Shown one piece after another: positions 1-8,004 of a DNA stretch of 64,000 bases; the first letter of the stretch is position 1; each line of letters opens with the position of its first letter. A model generated the notes under the pieces. That model did no database searches. It had not been told where the DNA came from and saw nothing but the letters and a program-made list of their open reading frames with translations. Source of the stretch: Comamonadaceae bacterium (GTDB lineage Bacteria > Pseudomonadota > Gammaproteobacteria > Burkholderiales > Burkholderiaceae_C); contig CANGDZ010000003.1 in the NCBI GenBank assembly GCA_947452785.1, positions 1-64,000 of the forward strand. Direction: 5' to 3'. The position numbers and the translations under genes were made by a program.

Positions 1-151
1 CTTGTCAGCGGATATGCATCGGGGCCAGCGGGCGAGTCTGGGAAATCAGACGGACCACGCAATCAAGGCCGGATATAAGAGAGCAGCCGACTTCTTCGCA
101 ACACAACACAAATTTCTCTTGCTACCCGGGAGGCATCCATATAAGACACTC

Positions 152-1129
152 ATGAAAACAAATCTTCTTCGAGCAGGCTTGGCGCTGTGTATGGCCATGG
201 CCGGGCTGCAAGCCACGGCCCAGGACTTTCCGTCGCGCCCGATCACCATGGTCATGCCCTACGCCCCCGGTGGGCCGGGCGACACCATCACCCGCTTGTT
301 TGCCGGTGCCATGCAAAAACAACTGGGTCAGCAAATTGTGGTGGACAACACGGCCGGCGCCTCCGGCTCCATCGGAACCGCCAAAGTGGCTCGCTCCAAG
401 GCGGATGGCTACACCTTGCTGATGATCCACGTCAGCCACGCCACCAACACGGCCATGTACAAAAACCTGCCCTACCACCCGGTGGACGATTTTGAGCCGA
501 TTGGTCGCGCCACCATCGGACCCATGCTGATCGTGGCACGCAATGATTTTCCAGCCAAAGATCTGAAAGACTGGTTGGCGTATGTCAAAGCCAATGCCCC
601 CAAAATCAGCTTGGCCCATGCGGGCGTGGGCTCGGCCTCCCACCTGTGCGGTTTGATGATGATGAACGCGCTGAATGTGAAATTCAATGAAATTCCCTAC
701 AAGGGGACCGGCCCCGCACTGACCGATTTGATGGGCGGGCAAGTCGATCTGATGTGCGACCAAACCTCCGGCACCGTGCCCTCGGTCAAGGCCGACAAGA
801 TCAAAGCCTACGCCGCTGTAGGTAAATCCCGACTCAGCGGTTTGCCCGATCTGCCGGCGATCTCAGAAGCGGGTGTGCAGGGTTTTGACATCACCATTTC
901 GTTCGGCCTGTACGCCCCCAAAGGCACGCCTAAACCGGTCATGGACCAATTGACCACCGCGCTGCAAAAGTCGGTGACCGACCCCGATGTACGCCAACGG
1001 CTGGAGGCCATGGGCGTGTCCGCAGTACCCCCTGACATGGCGCGCCCCGAAGCTTTGCGCGCGCATTTGAAATACGAAATGGACAGCCTGAACAGCCTGC
1101 TCACCAAGGCCGGAGTGAAAGCCAATTGA
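152..1129 (+). CDS. TctC/Bug-family periplasmic substrate-binding protein
   Basis: Predicted periplasmic receptor of the tripartite tricarboxylate transporter (TctC, or Bug) family, which binds small carboxylates. The mature part opens with FPSRPITMVMPYAPGGPGD, the family's characteristic first strand and ligand loop, and contains the usual DGYTLL and IPYKGTGPALTDLMGG segments. The ORF track starts at base 2, but the ATG at 152 gives a normal signal peptide (MKTNLLRAGL to ATAQ) and a family-typical length of 325 residues. The stop overlaps the start of the MFS gene, so the two are probably co-translated. No TctA/TctB membrane genes are nearby. Ligand unknown. Confidence 0.9.
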   Translation: MKTNLLRAGLALCMAMAGLQATAQDFPSRPITMVMPYAPGGPGDTITRLFAGAMQKQLGQQIVVDNTAGASGSIGTAKVARSKADGYTLLMIHVSHATNTAMYKNLPYHPVDDFEPIGRATIGPMLIVARNDFPAKDLKDWLAYVKANAPKISLAHAGVGSASHLCGLMMMNALNVKFNEIPYKGTGPALTDLMGGQVDLMCDQTSGTVPSVKADKIKAYAAVGKSRLSGLPDLPAISEAGVQGFDITISFGLYAPKGTPKPVMDQLTTALQKSVTDPDVRQRLEAMGVSAVPPDMARPEALRAHLKYEMDSLNSLLTKAGVKAN

Positions 1130-2319
1130 GCAATTGGCTCACGTTGGTGGTGACCTTGGTGATTCAGGCCATGGTCTCCATGGCTTTGTTGACCTTGCCG
1201 GTGATGGCGCCCGTGGTCGCTCACGATATGCAGGTCTCGCCCGCATTGGTGGGCTTATATGTGTCCATGACCTATGCGGGGGCCATGGTGGCCAGCCTGA
1301 TGGGCGGCGCCATGGTCAACCGGCTGGGGGCAATCCGCGTCAGCCAATGGGGGCTGCTGTTGTGCGCGGCCGGCTTGTTGCTGTGCGCTGTGCCCTGGTT
1401 TCCAGCCATGGGCCTGGGTGCGGTGTTGATCGGTTTGGGCTATGGCCCCATCACCCCGGCCAGCTCGCACATTTTGGCGCGCACCACGCCCAAGCACCAG
1501 ATGTCGCTGGTTTTCTCGCTCAAACAAACCGGCGTGCCTTTGGGCAGCCTGCTGGCCGGCGCGATTGTGCCGTCGATGTTGTTGGCGCTCAGCTGGCACA
1601 GCAGCTTGGCCGCAGTGGCGGCGGTTTGCGTGTTGTGCGCGGCTCTGTCACAACCTTTGCGCGCCGGACTGGACCAGGACCGCCAACCGGATTTGCAGAT
1701 TCGCTGGGGCAGTTGGGTCACGCCCATCCGCATGGTCTTGGCACACCGCACCTTGACCACCATGGCCGCTTGCTCCTTCATGTTTTCTATGGTGCAGCTG
1801 TCCTTGACGACTTACTTGGTCACTTTTTTGCATGATGATTTGACCTATGGTCTGGTGGCTGCCGGGCTGGCTTTATCGGCCACGCAATTGGGCGGCATGG
1901 GTGGACGCATTGCATGGGGCTATGTGGCCGACCGCTGGTTGGGCGCTCAGCGCATGCTGTTGTTGCTGGCCAGTTTGATGACGGTGGGCGCCTTGGCCTC
2001 GGCCACCTTGACGGTGGAGACCCCGCACGCCATGGTGATCGCCATCTTAGTGACCTTTGGCGCTTCGGCCATTGGCTGGAATGGTGTGTACCTGGCCGAA
2101 GTGGCGCGGCGCGCGCCCGAGGGCATGGCCAGCGTCGCCACCGGCGGCACGCTGGCGTTCACATTTTTAGGGGTGGTGATTGGGCCCCCGATCTTTGGCG
2201 CACTGTCCACTTTATTTGGCACCTACCGCGCCGGATTTTTGGGCCTGATGGTGGTGGCCTGCATGTGTGGGTTGTTGCTGTATGGGAGTCAGCGCAAAAT
2301 CCGGGTTGTTGCCGTTTAG
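1126..2319 (+). CDS. MFS transporter
   Basis: Major facilitator superfamily permease of 397 residues with about 12 hydrophobic segments. The loop after TM2 reads GGAMVNRLGAIR, a version of the MFS motif A. The start is a TTG overlapping the stop of the upstream TctC gene (ATTGA). An in-frame ATG at 1171 would remove half of TM1, so TTG is preferred. The coupling suggests that receptor and permease respond to the same compound, although TctC receptors normally work with TctAB, so a direct partnership is only inferred. Substrate not identifiable. Confidence 0.85.
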   Translation: MSNWLTLVVTLVIQAMVSMALLTLPVMAPVVAHDMQVSPALVGLYVSMTYAGAMVASLMGGAMVNRLGAIRVSQWGLLLCAAGLLLCAVPWFPAMGLGAVLIGLGYGPITPASSHILARTTPKHQMSLVFSLKQTGVPLGSLLAGAIVPSMLLALSWHSSLAAVAAVCVLCAALSQPLRAGLDQDRQPDLQIRWGSWVTPIRMVLAHRTLTTMAACSFMFSMVQLSLTTYLVTFLHDDLTYGLVAAGLALSATQLGGMGGRIAWGYVADRWLGAQRMLLLLASLMTVGALASATLTVETPHAMVIAILVTFGASAIGWNGVYLAEVARRAPEGMASVATGGTLAFTFLGVVIGPPIFGALSTLFGTYRAGFLGLMVVACMCGLLLYGSQRKIRVVAV

Positions 2320-2332
2320 ACCCAGGACTGCC

Positions 2333-2893
2333 ATGCCGTTTCACCCCCTCACCACACGCAGCAATTGGCAAAGCCCTTTGGGCCTCATCCTGTTGTCGGC
2401 CAGTCCCTTGGGGTTGTCTGGCGTTTTTTTTGAAGACCAGCGTCATCTGCCTGACGTACATGCCTGGCCAGAGGACCCGAACAACCCTTTCATGCGGGCT
2501 GCCATCGTTTTGCTCAAAGACTATTTCAACGGCCAAGCCCACGCGCTGGATGCGCCGTTGTCGCTGCCGCTGGACTTGCAATGTGGCACCACTTTTCAAC
2601 AAGCGGTGTGGCAAGCCTTGTTGCGCATTCCGGCCGGACAGACGCAAACCTACGGCCAATTGGCGCAGCAGGTGAAGCGACCCAGTGCGGTGCGCGCTGT
2701 GGGTGCGGCGGTAGGCCGCAACCCGATCAGCCTGCTTGTGCCCTGTCACCGCATCCTCGGCGCGGCAGGCCAACTCACCGGCTATGCCGGCGGTTTGTGG
2801 CGCAAAGAAGCTTTACTGAAAATGGAACAGGCCTTGCCAGGGGCTTTAGCGACACCCGACGCCGTGCACAACACCTTGCCTCTTTTTGATTGA
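2333..2893 (+). CDS. ogt: Methylated-DNA--protein-cysteine methyltransferase
   Basis: Repairs O6-alkylguanine in DNA by irreversible transfer of the alkyl group to its own cysteine. The C-terminal domain has the family signature: FQQAVWQALLRIPAGQTQTYGQLA (here part of a longer block), then VGRNPISLLVPCHRILG, with acceptor Cys about residue 138 and the downstream GYAGGLWRKEALL. The N-terminal half is the short Ogt-like domain. The ATG at 2333 is chosen over the track start at 2267, which lies inside the MFS gene. Length 186 aa is slightly long for Ogt. It overlaps or abuts the EamA gene that follows. Confidence 0.9.
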   Translation: MPFHPLTTRSNWQSPLGLILLSASPLGLSGVFFEDQRHLPDVHAWPEDPNNPFMRAAIVLLKDYFNGQAHALDAPLSLPLDLQCGTTFQQAVWQALLRIPAGQTQTYGQLAQQVKRPSAVRAVGAAVGRNPISLLVPCHRILGAAGQLTGYAGGLWRKEALLKMEQALPGALATPDAVHNTLPLFD

Positions 2894-2897
2894 CCCC

Positions 2898-3830
2898 ATG
2901 ACCTCTCAAGCCAAGCTGCTGGCCTCGTCGATCACCAACCCACGATACAAAATCGACTTTTTGTTGCTGGCCATGATTTGGGGAGGCTCTTTCCTGTTCA
3001 TGCGTACCGCCGCCGTGGAGTTTGGCGCCGTCCTCACGGCTGCGCTGCGGGTCAGCATTGCGGCCTTGTTTTTATTACCTCTTCTTTATTTTCGGGGTCA
3101 GAGCCAGGCGCTGTGGGCAAACTGGAAACCGGTGTTCTTTGTGGGTGTTTTCAACTCGGCTGTGCCGTTTGCCTTGTATGCCTTTGCGGTGCAACACATC
3201 ACAACCGGCCTGTCTTCCATCATGAACGCCACCGTGCCGCTTTTTGGCGCCCTGGTGGCTTGGGTCTGGCTGGGCGACAAACTGAGCCTGTCGCGCATCT
3301 TGGGTTTGTGCATCGGCTTTATGGGCGTGTTGCTGCTGGCAGGTGGAGAGGCCGATTTCAAACCCAACGCCTCGGGCATTGCGCCCTTGTGGGCGGTGGG
3401 TGCCTGTTTGCTGGCCACGCTGAGTTATGCACTGTCGGCCAATTTTGCCAAACGCTACATTGCCCATGTGCCGCCGCTGGCCACCGCCACGGGTAGCCAG
3501 TGCGGCGCCAGTTTGGCGTTAGCAGTGCCAGCCCTGTTCGCGCTGCCCGCAGAAATGCCCCGTGCGCATGCTTGGGGCGCGTTGGTCATCGTGGGCGTGT
3601 TGTGCACCGGCATTGCGTACATCTTGTATTTCCGACTGATTGAGAAGACCGGTCCGGCCAAGGCCCTGACCGTCACTTTCTTGGTGCCGGTGTTTGCCAT
3701 CGGCTATGGCGTGCTGCTCTTGCATGAGCATTTGACGTTTTGGATGCTGATGTGTGGCGCCGTCATTTTGTTAGGCACCGGCCTGTCCAGCGGCTTGCTG
3801 CACATACCCCAAAGGAAACTCATTCCATGA
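2898..3830 (+). CDS. EamA-family (DMT) transporter
   Basis: Drug/metabolite transporter superfamily inner-membrane protein of 310 residues with ten predicted helices in two EamA repeats. The first repeat opens with LLLAMIWGGSFLFMR, typical of RhaT/YdcZ-like exporters, and the second contains GIAYILYFRLIEKTGPAKA. The ATG at 2898 is preferred; a TTG at 2886 would overlap the ogt stop. The last codons overlap the lipocalin start (ATGA). Probably an efflux permease for a small metabolite, not identifiable from sequence. Confidence 0.85.
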   Translation: MTSQAKLLASSITNPRYKIDFLLLAMIWGGSFLFMRTAAVEFGAVLTAALRVSIAALFLLPLLYFRGQSQALWANWKPVFFVGVFNSAVPFALYAFAVQHITTGLSSIMNATVPLFGALVAWVWLGDKLSLSRILGLCIGFMGVLLLAGGEADFKPNASGIAPLWAVGACLLATLSYALSANFAKRYIAHVPPLATATGSQCGASLALAVPALFALPAEMPRAHAWGALVIVGVLCTGIAYILYFRLIEKTGPAKALTVTFLVPVFAIGYGVLLLHEHLTFWMLMCGAVILLGTGLSSGLLHIPQRKLIP

Positions 3831-4387
3831 CTTCGTCCATTGCCCTGTTGTGGAGGATCTTGCGCAGATTCTGGGTCACGGGCGCTGTGGGCTTGGCTGC
3901 GCTGCTGAGCGCTTGCAGCACATCGCCACCAGAAGGCTTGAATGCGGTGACGCCGTTTGATGTGCAGCGCTATCAAGGTACGTGGTACGAGATCGCACGC
4001 CTGGACCACTCGTTTGAGCGCAATATGACGGACGTCAGCGCCCGCTACACCGTTCAAGCCGATGGTTCGGTGCAGGTGGTGAATCGGGGCTTCAACACCG
4101 TCAAAAACGAATGGAAAGAAGCCGTGGGCAAAGCCCTGTTCACCGGCGACACCGATCGCGGTTCGCTCAAGGTCTCGTTCTTCGGGCCGTTTTACGGTGG
4201 CTACCACGTGGTGGCATTGGACCCACAGTACCGCTGGTCCATGGTGGTCGGCCCGGACCGCGATTACCTGTGGATTTTGGCGCGTGACAAACAGCTGGAT
4301 CCTGCGCTCAAAGCCCAGCTACTGAGCCAGGCCCAGGCTTTTCGCTTGCCCACTGAGCAACTGATTTGGGTGACGCACACGCGCTGA
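3827..4387 (+). CDS. blc: Outer-membrane lipocalin (Blc-like lipoprotein)
   Basis: Bacterial lipocalin, a lipid-binding eight-stranded barrel anchored by a lipid. The leader ends in LLSAC, a lipobox. The mature part has the lipocalin motif RYQGTWYEIARLDHSFER, then strands DVSARYTVQADGSVQVVNRGF and a YHVVALDPQYRWSMVVGPDR block matching the E. coli Blc pattern. The track begins at 3740, inside the preceding gene; ATG 3827 has AAAGGA upstream and a 4-base ATGA overlap with EamA. Length 186 aa is normal. Roles in stress or lysophospholipid handling are known for the family, not shown here. Confidence 0.9.
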   Translation: MTSSIALLWRILRRFWVTGAVGLAALLSACSTSPPEGLNAVTPFDVQRYQGTWYEIARLDHSFERNMTDVSARYTVQADGSVQVVNRGFNTVKNEWKEAVGKALFTGDTDRGSLKVSFFGPFYGGYHVVALDPQYRWSMVVGPDRDYLWILARDKQLDPALKAQLLSQAQAFRLPTEQLIWVTHTR

Positions 4388-4515
4388 ACCATCCAAGCGC
4401 TTCGGTTGACACCTCCTCGCCCGTTACAACCCGACACCGAATATCTGCGTCTGATGCGCCAACACGCGCACTCGCCGCTGAGAATCAAGCCCTTTAAAAT
4501 TTACGGGGAGTTCTT

Positions 4516-5253
4516 ATGCGCGTGCAACACCACCTTGGCGCCTTGGCGCTGTTCATGGTCATGGGCTGCGCTTCGGTTCACGCCCAAGCCAGCCCCGTCA
4601 ACCCGATACTCCCCTTTAACCCCAGCCCTTCCGCACATCTGAGCGCATCAGCCACCGCCCAGGTGCTGCAAGACTGGCTGGTAATTCGCCTTGCGGTGCA
4701 GAAAGAAGGCGCTGATGCGGCGCTGATACAACGGCAACTCAAAACCACCTTGGCAGCCGCTTTGACACAGGCCCAAAGCGAGGCCAAGCCAATGTCAATG
4801 GAGGTCAGCACGGGCCAGCTCAATGTGTCGCCGCGCTACAACCGTGAGGGCAAAACCAGCGGCTGGGTGGGTACAGCCGAGTTGATGGTGCAAGGGCGCG
4901 ACATCGACCGCGTCACCGCCATGGCCGGGCGCCTGAATGGCTTGAGCGTGAGCCAGGTGGAATGGCAAATCAGCCCCGAATTGCTGGCGCAAACAGAAGC
5001 CACGGTGCAAGGCCAAGCGGTGGCGCAATGGCGCGCCAAGGCCAGCGCCCTGACCCAGCAACTGGGCCTCCCCCGTTACACCATCAGTGATTTGACGTTG
5101 AGCACGCAGGGCAATGGCCAAGGCATTACCCCTCGTGCCATGCCCATGATGATGATGGACCCCGGCCCCGATGCACGCAGCGCACCGCTGCCTCTGCAAG
5201 CGGGCCAGTCGCAGGTCACGGTGGTGGTGTCCGGGCAAATCCTGTTGCAATAA
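4516..5253 (+). CDS. SIMPL-domain (DUF541) exported protein
   Basis: Secreted or periplasmic protein of 245 residues with signal peptide MRVQHHLGALALFMVMGCASVHAQ. The mature part matches the SIMPL/DUF541 layout: an opening strand (LSASATAQVLQDWLVIRLAV), a central WVGTAELMVQGRDIDRV segment and a closing QVTVVVSGQILLQ strand. The molecular role of the family is poorly defined. The start follows a clear GGGGAG ribosome-binding site. Monocistronic, about 130 bp after the lipocalin gene, with an AT-rich TTTAAAAT stretch just upstream that could be a -10. Confidence 0.85.
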   Translation: MRVQHHLGALALFMVMGCASVHAQASPVNPILPFNPSPSAHLSASATAQVLQDWLVIRLAVQKEGADAALIQRQLKTTLAAALTQAQSEAKPMSMEVSTGQLNVSPRYNREGKTSGWVGTAELMVQGRDIDRVTAMAGRLNGLSVSQVEWQISPELLAQTEATVQGQAVAQWRAKASALTQQLGLPRYTISDLTLSTQGNGQGITPRAMPMMMMDPGPDARSAPLPLQAGQSQVTVVVSGQILLQ

Positions 5254-5363
5254 GGTGCCGCTACGCACCACGGGAACACTGGGGACAGGTCGCCATTGAA
5301 TAGAGCGCTGGTCAATTGAATAATCGGGAATAATCGCCAGCTTCACCACGCTGGAACGATCCC

Positions 5364-6383
5364 ATGCCGAATTTTGTTTCTGGCGCCCGCCGCCAATCCC
5401 TGAGCAAGCTGGCCTGCGCCGGCTTGTGGGCCGCTTTGTTTTTCCACTTTTCAGCGCAAGCTCAAACCGCAGCGACTGTCCCCGCTGTTGCCAGTGGCGT
5501 CCCTATCAAACTGATCGTGCCTTTCACCCCGGGCACCGGCATTGACCTGATTGCCCGTACCCTCGGCCCCAAGCTGTCACTCAAACTCAATCGCCCGGTG
5601 GTGGTGGAAAACCGCGTGGGCGCTTCGGGCAACATAGGCACCGAAGCCGTGGTGCGCGCTGCGCCCGACGGCAACACCTGGCTGGTGAGCGTGAACACCT
5701 TGGTGATGAACCGCAGCCTGTACCCCACGCTGGGCTTTGACCCGGTGAAAGACCTGATGCCAGTGACGCTGAGCAGTTGGGGCCAGTTGCTGTTGGTGAC
5801 GCACCCCAAGTCGGGTTTCAGCACCGCGGGCGAATTGGTCAAGACCGCCAAAGCACTGCCCGGGCACATCAACTACGCCTCACCCGGTGTGGGCACGCCT
5901 CACCATTTGTCGATGGAGTTGTTCAAAAACACTGCCCAGGTCTTTTTGACGCACATTCCTTACCGGGGCACAGGCCCGGCTGTGACCGATTTGCTGGGCG
6001 GTCAGGTCGACGCCATGTTCTTACCGATTCATGTGGCGTTGCCGCACATCCGCTCAGGCCGCCTGGTGGCATTGGGCATTGGCAGTGACAAGCGGCATGC
6101 CTTGCTGCCTGATGTGCCCACGCTGGCCGAAGCCAAAGCGGGTCAGGTGAACGTGGACATGTGGTACGGCGTGTTTGCGCCCAAAGGCACGCCAGCCGAC
6201 ACCGTGGCCCTGTTCAACCGCGAAATCAACTTGATTTTGAAAAACGAAGACACCCAGAAAGCCTTTCAAACCCAAGGCATGGACCCTGCAGGCACCAGCC
6301 CGCAAGAGTTTGGCCGCGTGGTCGAGCGCGACGCGAACCGCTGGGCCCAATTGATCAAAACCCAAAATATCAAGGCAGATTGA
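5364..6383 (+). CDS. TctC/Bug-family periplasmic substrate-binding protein
   Basis: Second orphan TctC receptor, 339 residues. The signal peptide runs to about residue 33 (FHFSAQAQ) and is followed by PIKLIVPFTPGTGIDLIAR, VVVENRVGASGNIGTE and HIPYRGTGPAVTDLLGGQVD, the regular ligand-pocket elements. The gene is two bases upstream of an FAD monooxygenase, suggesting that the bound carboxylate is, or is precursor of, the monooxygenase substrate. No TctAB subunits adjacent. Confidence 0.9.
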   Translation: MPNFVSGARRQSLSKLACAGLWAALFFHFSAQAQTAATVPAVASGVPIKLIVPFTPGTGIDLIARTLGPKLSLKLNRPVVVENRVGASGNIGTEAVVRAAPDGNTWLVSVNTLVMNRSLYPTLGFDPVKDLMPVTLSSWGQLLLVTHPKSGFSTAGELVKTAKALPGHINYASPGVGTPHHLSMELFKNTAQVFLTHIPYRGTGPAVTDLLGGQVDAMFLPIHVALPHIRSGRLVALGIGSDKRHALLPDVPTLAEAKAGQVNVDMWYGVFAPKGTPADTVALFNREINLILKNEDTQKAFQTQGMDPAGTSPQEFGRVVERDANRWAQLIKTQNIKAD

Positions 6384-6385
6384 CC

Positions 6386-7603
6386 ATGACCATTTCCATC
6401 ATTGGCGGCGGCATAGCCGGACTGAGTTTGGCGTTAGGCTTGCACCAAAAAGGCATCGCCTGCGAAGTGTATGAAAGCGTGGCCGAGGTCAAAGAAATCG
6501 GCGTGGGCATCACCCTGCTGCCGCATGCCATGAAAGAGTTGGCGGCCTTAGGCGTGCAAGCCGAGTTGGAAGCGGTGGGCATTGAGAATCTGGAGAGCGT
6601 GTTCTACACCCGCCATGGCCAGTATGTGTACCGCGAAGCCCGTGGACGCCACGCCGGTTATACGCTGCCCGAAATCGGCATTCACCGCGGCAAGTTGCAT
6701 CGCATTTTGTTTGAAGCGGTGTTGCAACGCCTGGGCGGCGACCATGTGCATACTGGCCACCGCTGCACCGGCTTCAGCCAAGACGCCGAGGGCGTCACTT
6801 TGCAATTTACCTTGAGCGACGGCAGCAGTCGCAGCGTGCACAGCGACAGTGCGGTGGCGTGCGACGGCGTGAACTCGGCGGTGCGCAAGCAGATGCACCC
6901 GCAAGACAAAGTCTGCTTTGCCGGCATCAACACCTGGCGCGGCGTGACGGTGCACAAGCCCATCTTGACGGGCAAAAGCTATTTGCGCATTGGCACCGTA
7001 GAAGCGGGCAAGATGGTGATCTACCCCATCGTCGACAACGTGGACGGCCAAGGCAACCAACTCATCAACTGGGTGGCCGAATTACAGCGCCCCGATGCGG
7101 CGATGAACGACTGGAACAAAGCCGGCGACCCGGCAGTCTGTGCGGCCATTTTCAAAGACTGGAAGTTTCCTTTCCTGGATGTGCCTAATTTGATTTTGCA
7201 AGCCGAGTCTGTCTTTGAATACCCCATGGTCGACAAAGACGCACTGCCGTTTTGGACTCAAGGACGCATGACCTTGATGGGCGACGCCGCCCACCCCATG
7301 TACCCGCGCGGCTCCAACGGATCAGCGCAAGCGCTGATCGATGCTCGCACCTTGGTCGACTGCCTGACGCAACAGCCTGACGCACCAGCGGCCTTTCAAG
7401 CCTACGAAGCCTTGCGACTGGCACCCACCGCCAAGGTGGTGCAAACCAACCGCACCGTGCCGCCGGATTTCATCATCATGAAGGCCGACGAGTTGAGTCA
7501 CGGCCAGCCTTTCAACGACATCGATGATCTGATCAGCCAAGACGAATTGCGCGCGATCTCTGACCACTACAAAACTGTAGCGGGTTTCGCACTCAAGGCT
7601 TGA
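6386..7603 (+). CDS. FAD-dependent monooxygenase (class A flavoprotein)
   Basis: Group A flavin monooxygenase of 405 residues. The N-terminal Rossmann motif is SIIGGGIAGLSLALGL, the DG motif is VACDGVNSAVRK and the second FAD motif is LMGDAAHPMYPRGSNGSAQALIDARTL. The track start (6161) lies in the TctC gene; ATG 6386 directly precedes the dinucleotide-binding fold. It forms a two-gene unit with the TctC receptor and ends 17 bp from the convergent AtuA pair. Such enzymes hydroxylate aromatic or enolic substrates; the actual substrate cannot be read from sequence. Confidence 0.87.
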   Translation: MTISIIGGGIAGLSLALGLHQKGIACEVYESVAEVKEIGVGITLLPHAMKELAALGVQAELEAVGIENLESVFYTRHGQYVYREARGRHAGYTLPEIGIHRGKLHRILFEAVLQRLGGDHVHTGHRCTGFSQDAEGVTLQFTLSDGSSRSVHSDSAVACDGVNSAVRKQMHPQDKVCFAGINTWRGVTVHKPILTGKSYLRIGTVEAGKMVIYPIVDNVDGQGNQLINWVAELQRPDAAMNDWNKAGDPAVCAAIFKDWKFPFLDVPNLILQAESVFEYPMVDKDALPFWTQGRMTLMGDAAHPMYPRGSNGSAQALIDARTLVDCLTQQPDAPAAFQAYEALRLAPTAKVVQTNRTVPPDFIIMKADELSHGQPFNDIDDLISQDELRAISDHYKTVAGFALKA

Positions 7604-7620
7604 GTTTGAAAGCGCTGGCC

Positions 7621-8004
7621 TCAAGCGGGGCCGGCCAACCAAGGCGCCCAGGCGCGCGGCACCTCCACGGTCAAGCTCATCAGCCAGTAACTGAGCGACT
7701 TGCCGTGGCTGTCTAAATTGAGGGCGCTGTTCACACCGCCATCGAGCACATCATCCAGCACAAAATTCATGGCGTGCAACAGCGGCAACTCATAGCGCTG
7801 CACACGCGTGGGTTTGCGCGTGGCAAATAGGGTGGCCACGCGTTCTTCAGTGACCTGCGCCAGCAGCACCGGCCAAAATTCTTTGCGCCAAGCAATCACG
7901 CTGATGTTGGAACGGTTGCCTTTGTCACCGGTGCGGCCATGGGCCAAGCGGTCGAGAGGCACGGTCATGTTGTCGGAAATTGCGCCAGTGCTTGCCAAGT
8001 TCAT
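7621..8004 (-). CDS. AtuA-like small protein (C-terminal domain family)
   Basis: Small protein of 127 residues resembling the C-terminal ferredoxin-like part found with AtuA/DUF1446 proteins. It opens with a VPLDRLAHGRTGDKGNRSNISVIAWR block, in which the A-x-G-R-x-G-D-K-G-N run is the recognisable signature. The start overlaps the end of the upstream AtuA gene by four bases, so the two are translationally coupled and probably form one functional unit. Function inferred only from the partner. Confidence 0.75.
   Translation of the reverse strand: MNLASTGAISDNMTVPLDRLAHGRTGDKGNRSNISVIAWRKEFWPVLLAQVTEERVATLFATRKPTRVQRYELPLLHAMNFVLDDVLDGGVNSALNLDSHGKSLSYWLMSLTVEVPRAWAPWLAGPA

Noticed and set aside
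72-147. ATATAAGA repeats before the first TctC gene as operator sites
   Set aside because: Only half of the TCTTATATAAGA palindrome is present in each; too weak to list as sites.
122-763. Long minus-strand ORF opposite the first TctC gene
   Set aside because: His/Gly/Gln-rich composition typical of antisense shadows in high-GC DNA, no ribosome-binding site, and the plus-strand gene is a clear family member. The same applies to the many other shadows, for example 7322..7642, 8505..9410, 37458..38660 and 54690..55952.
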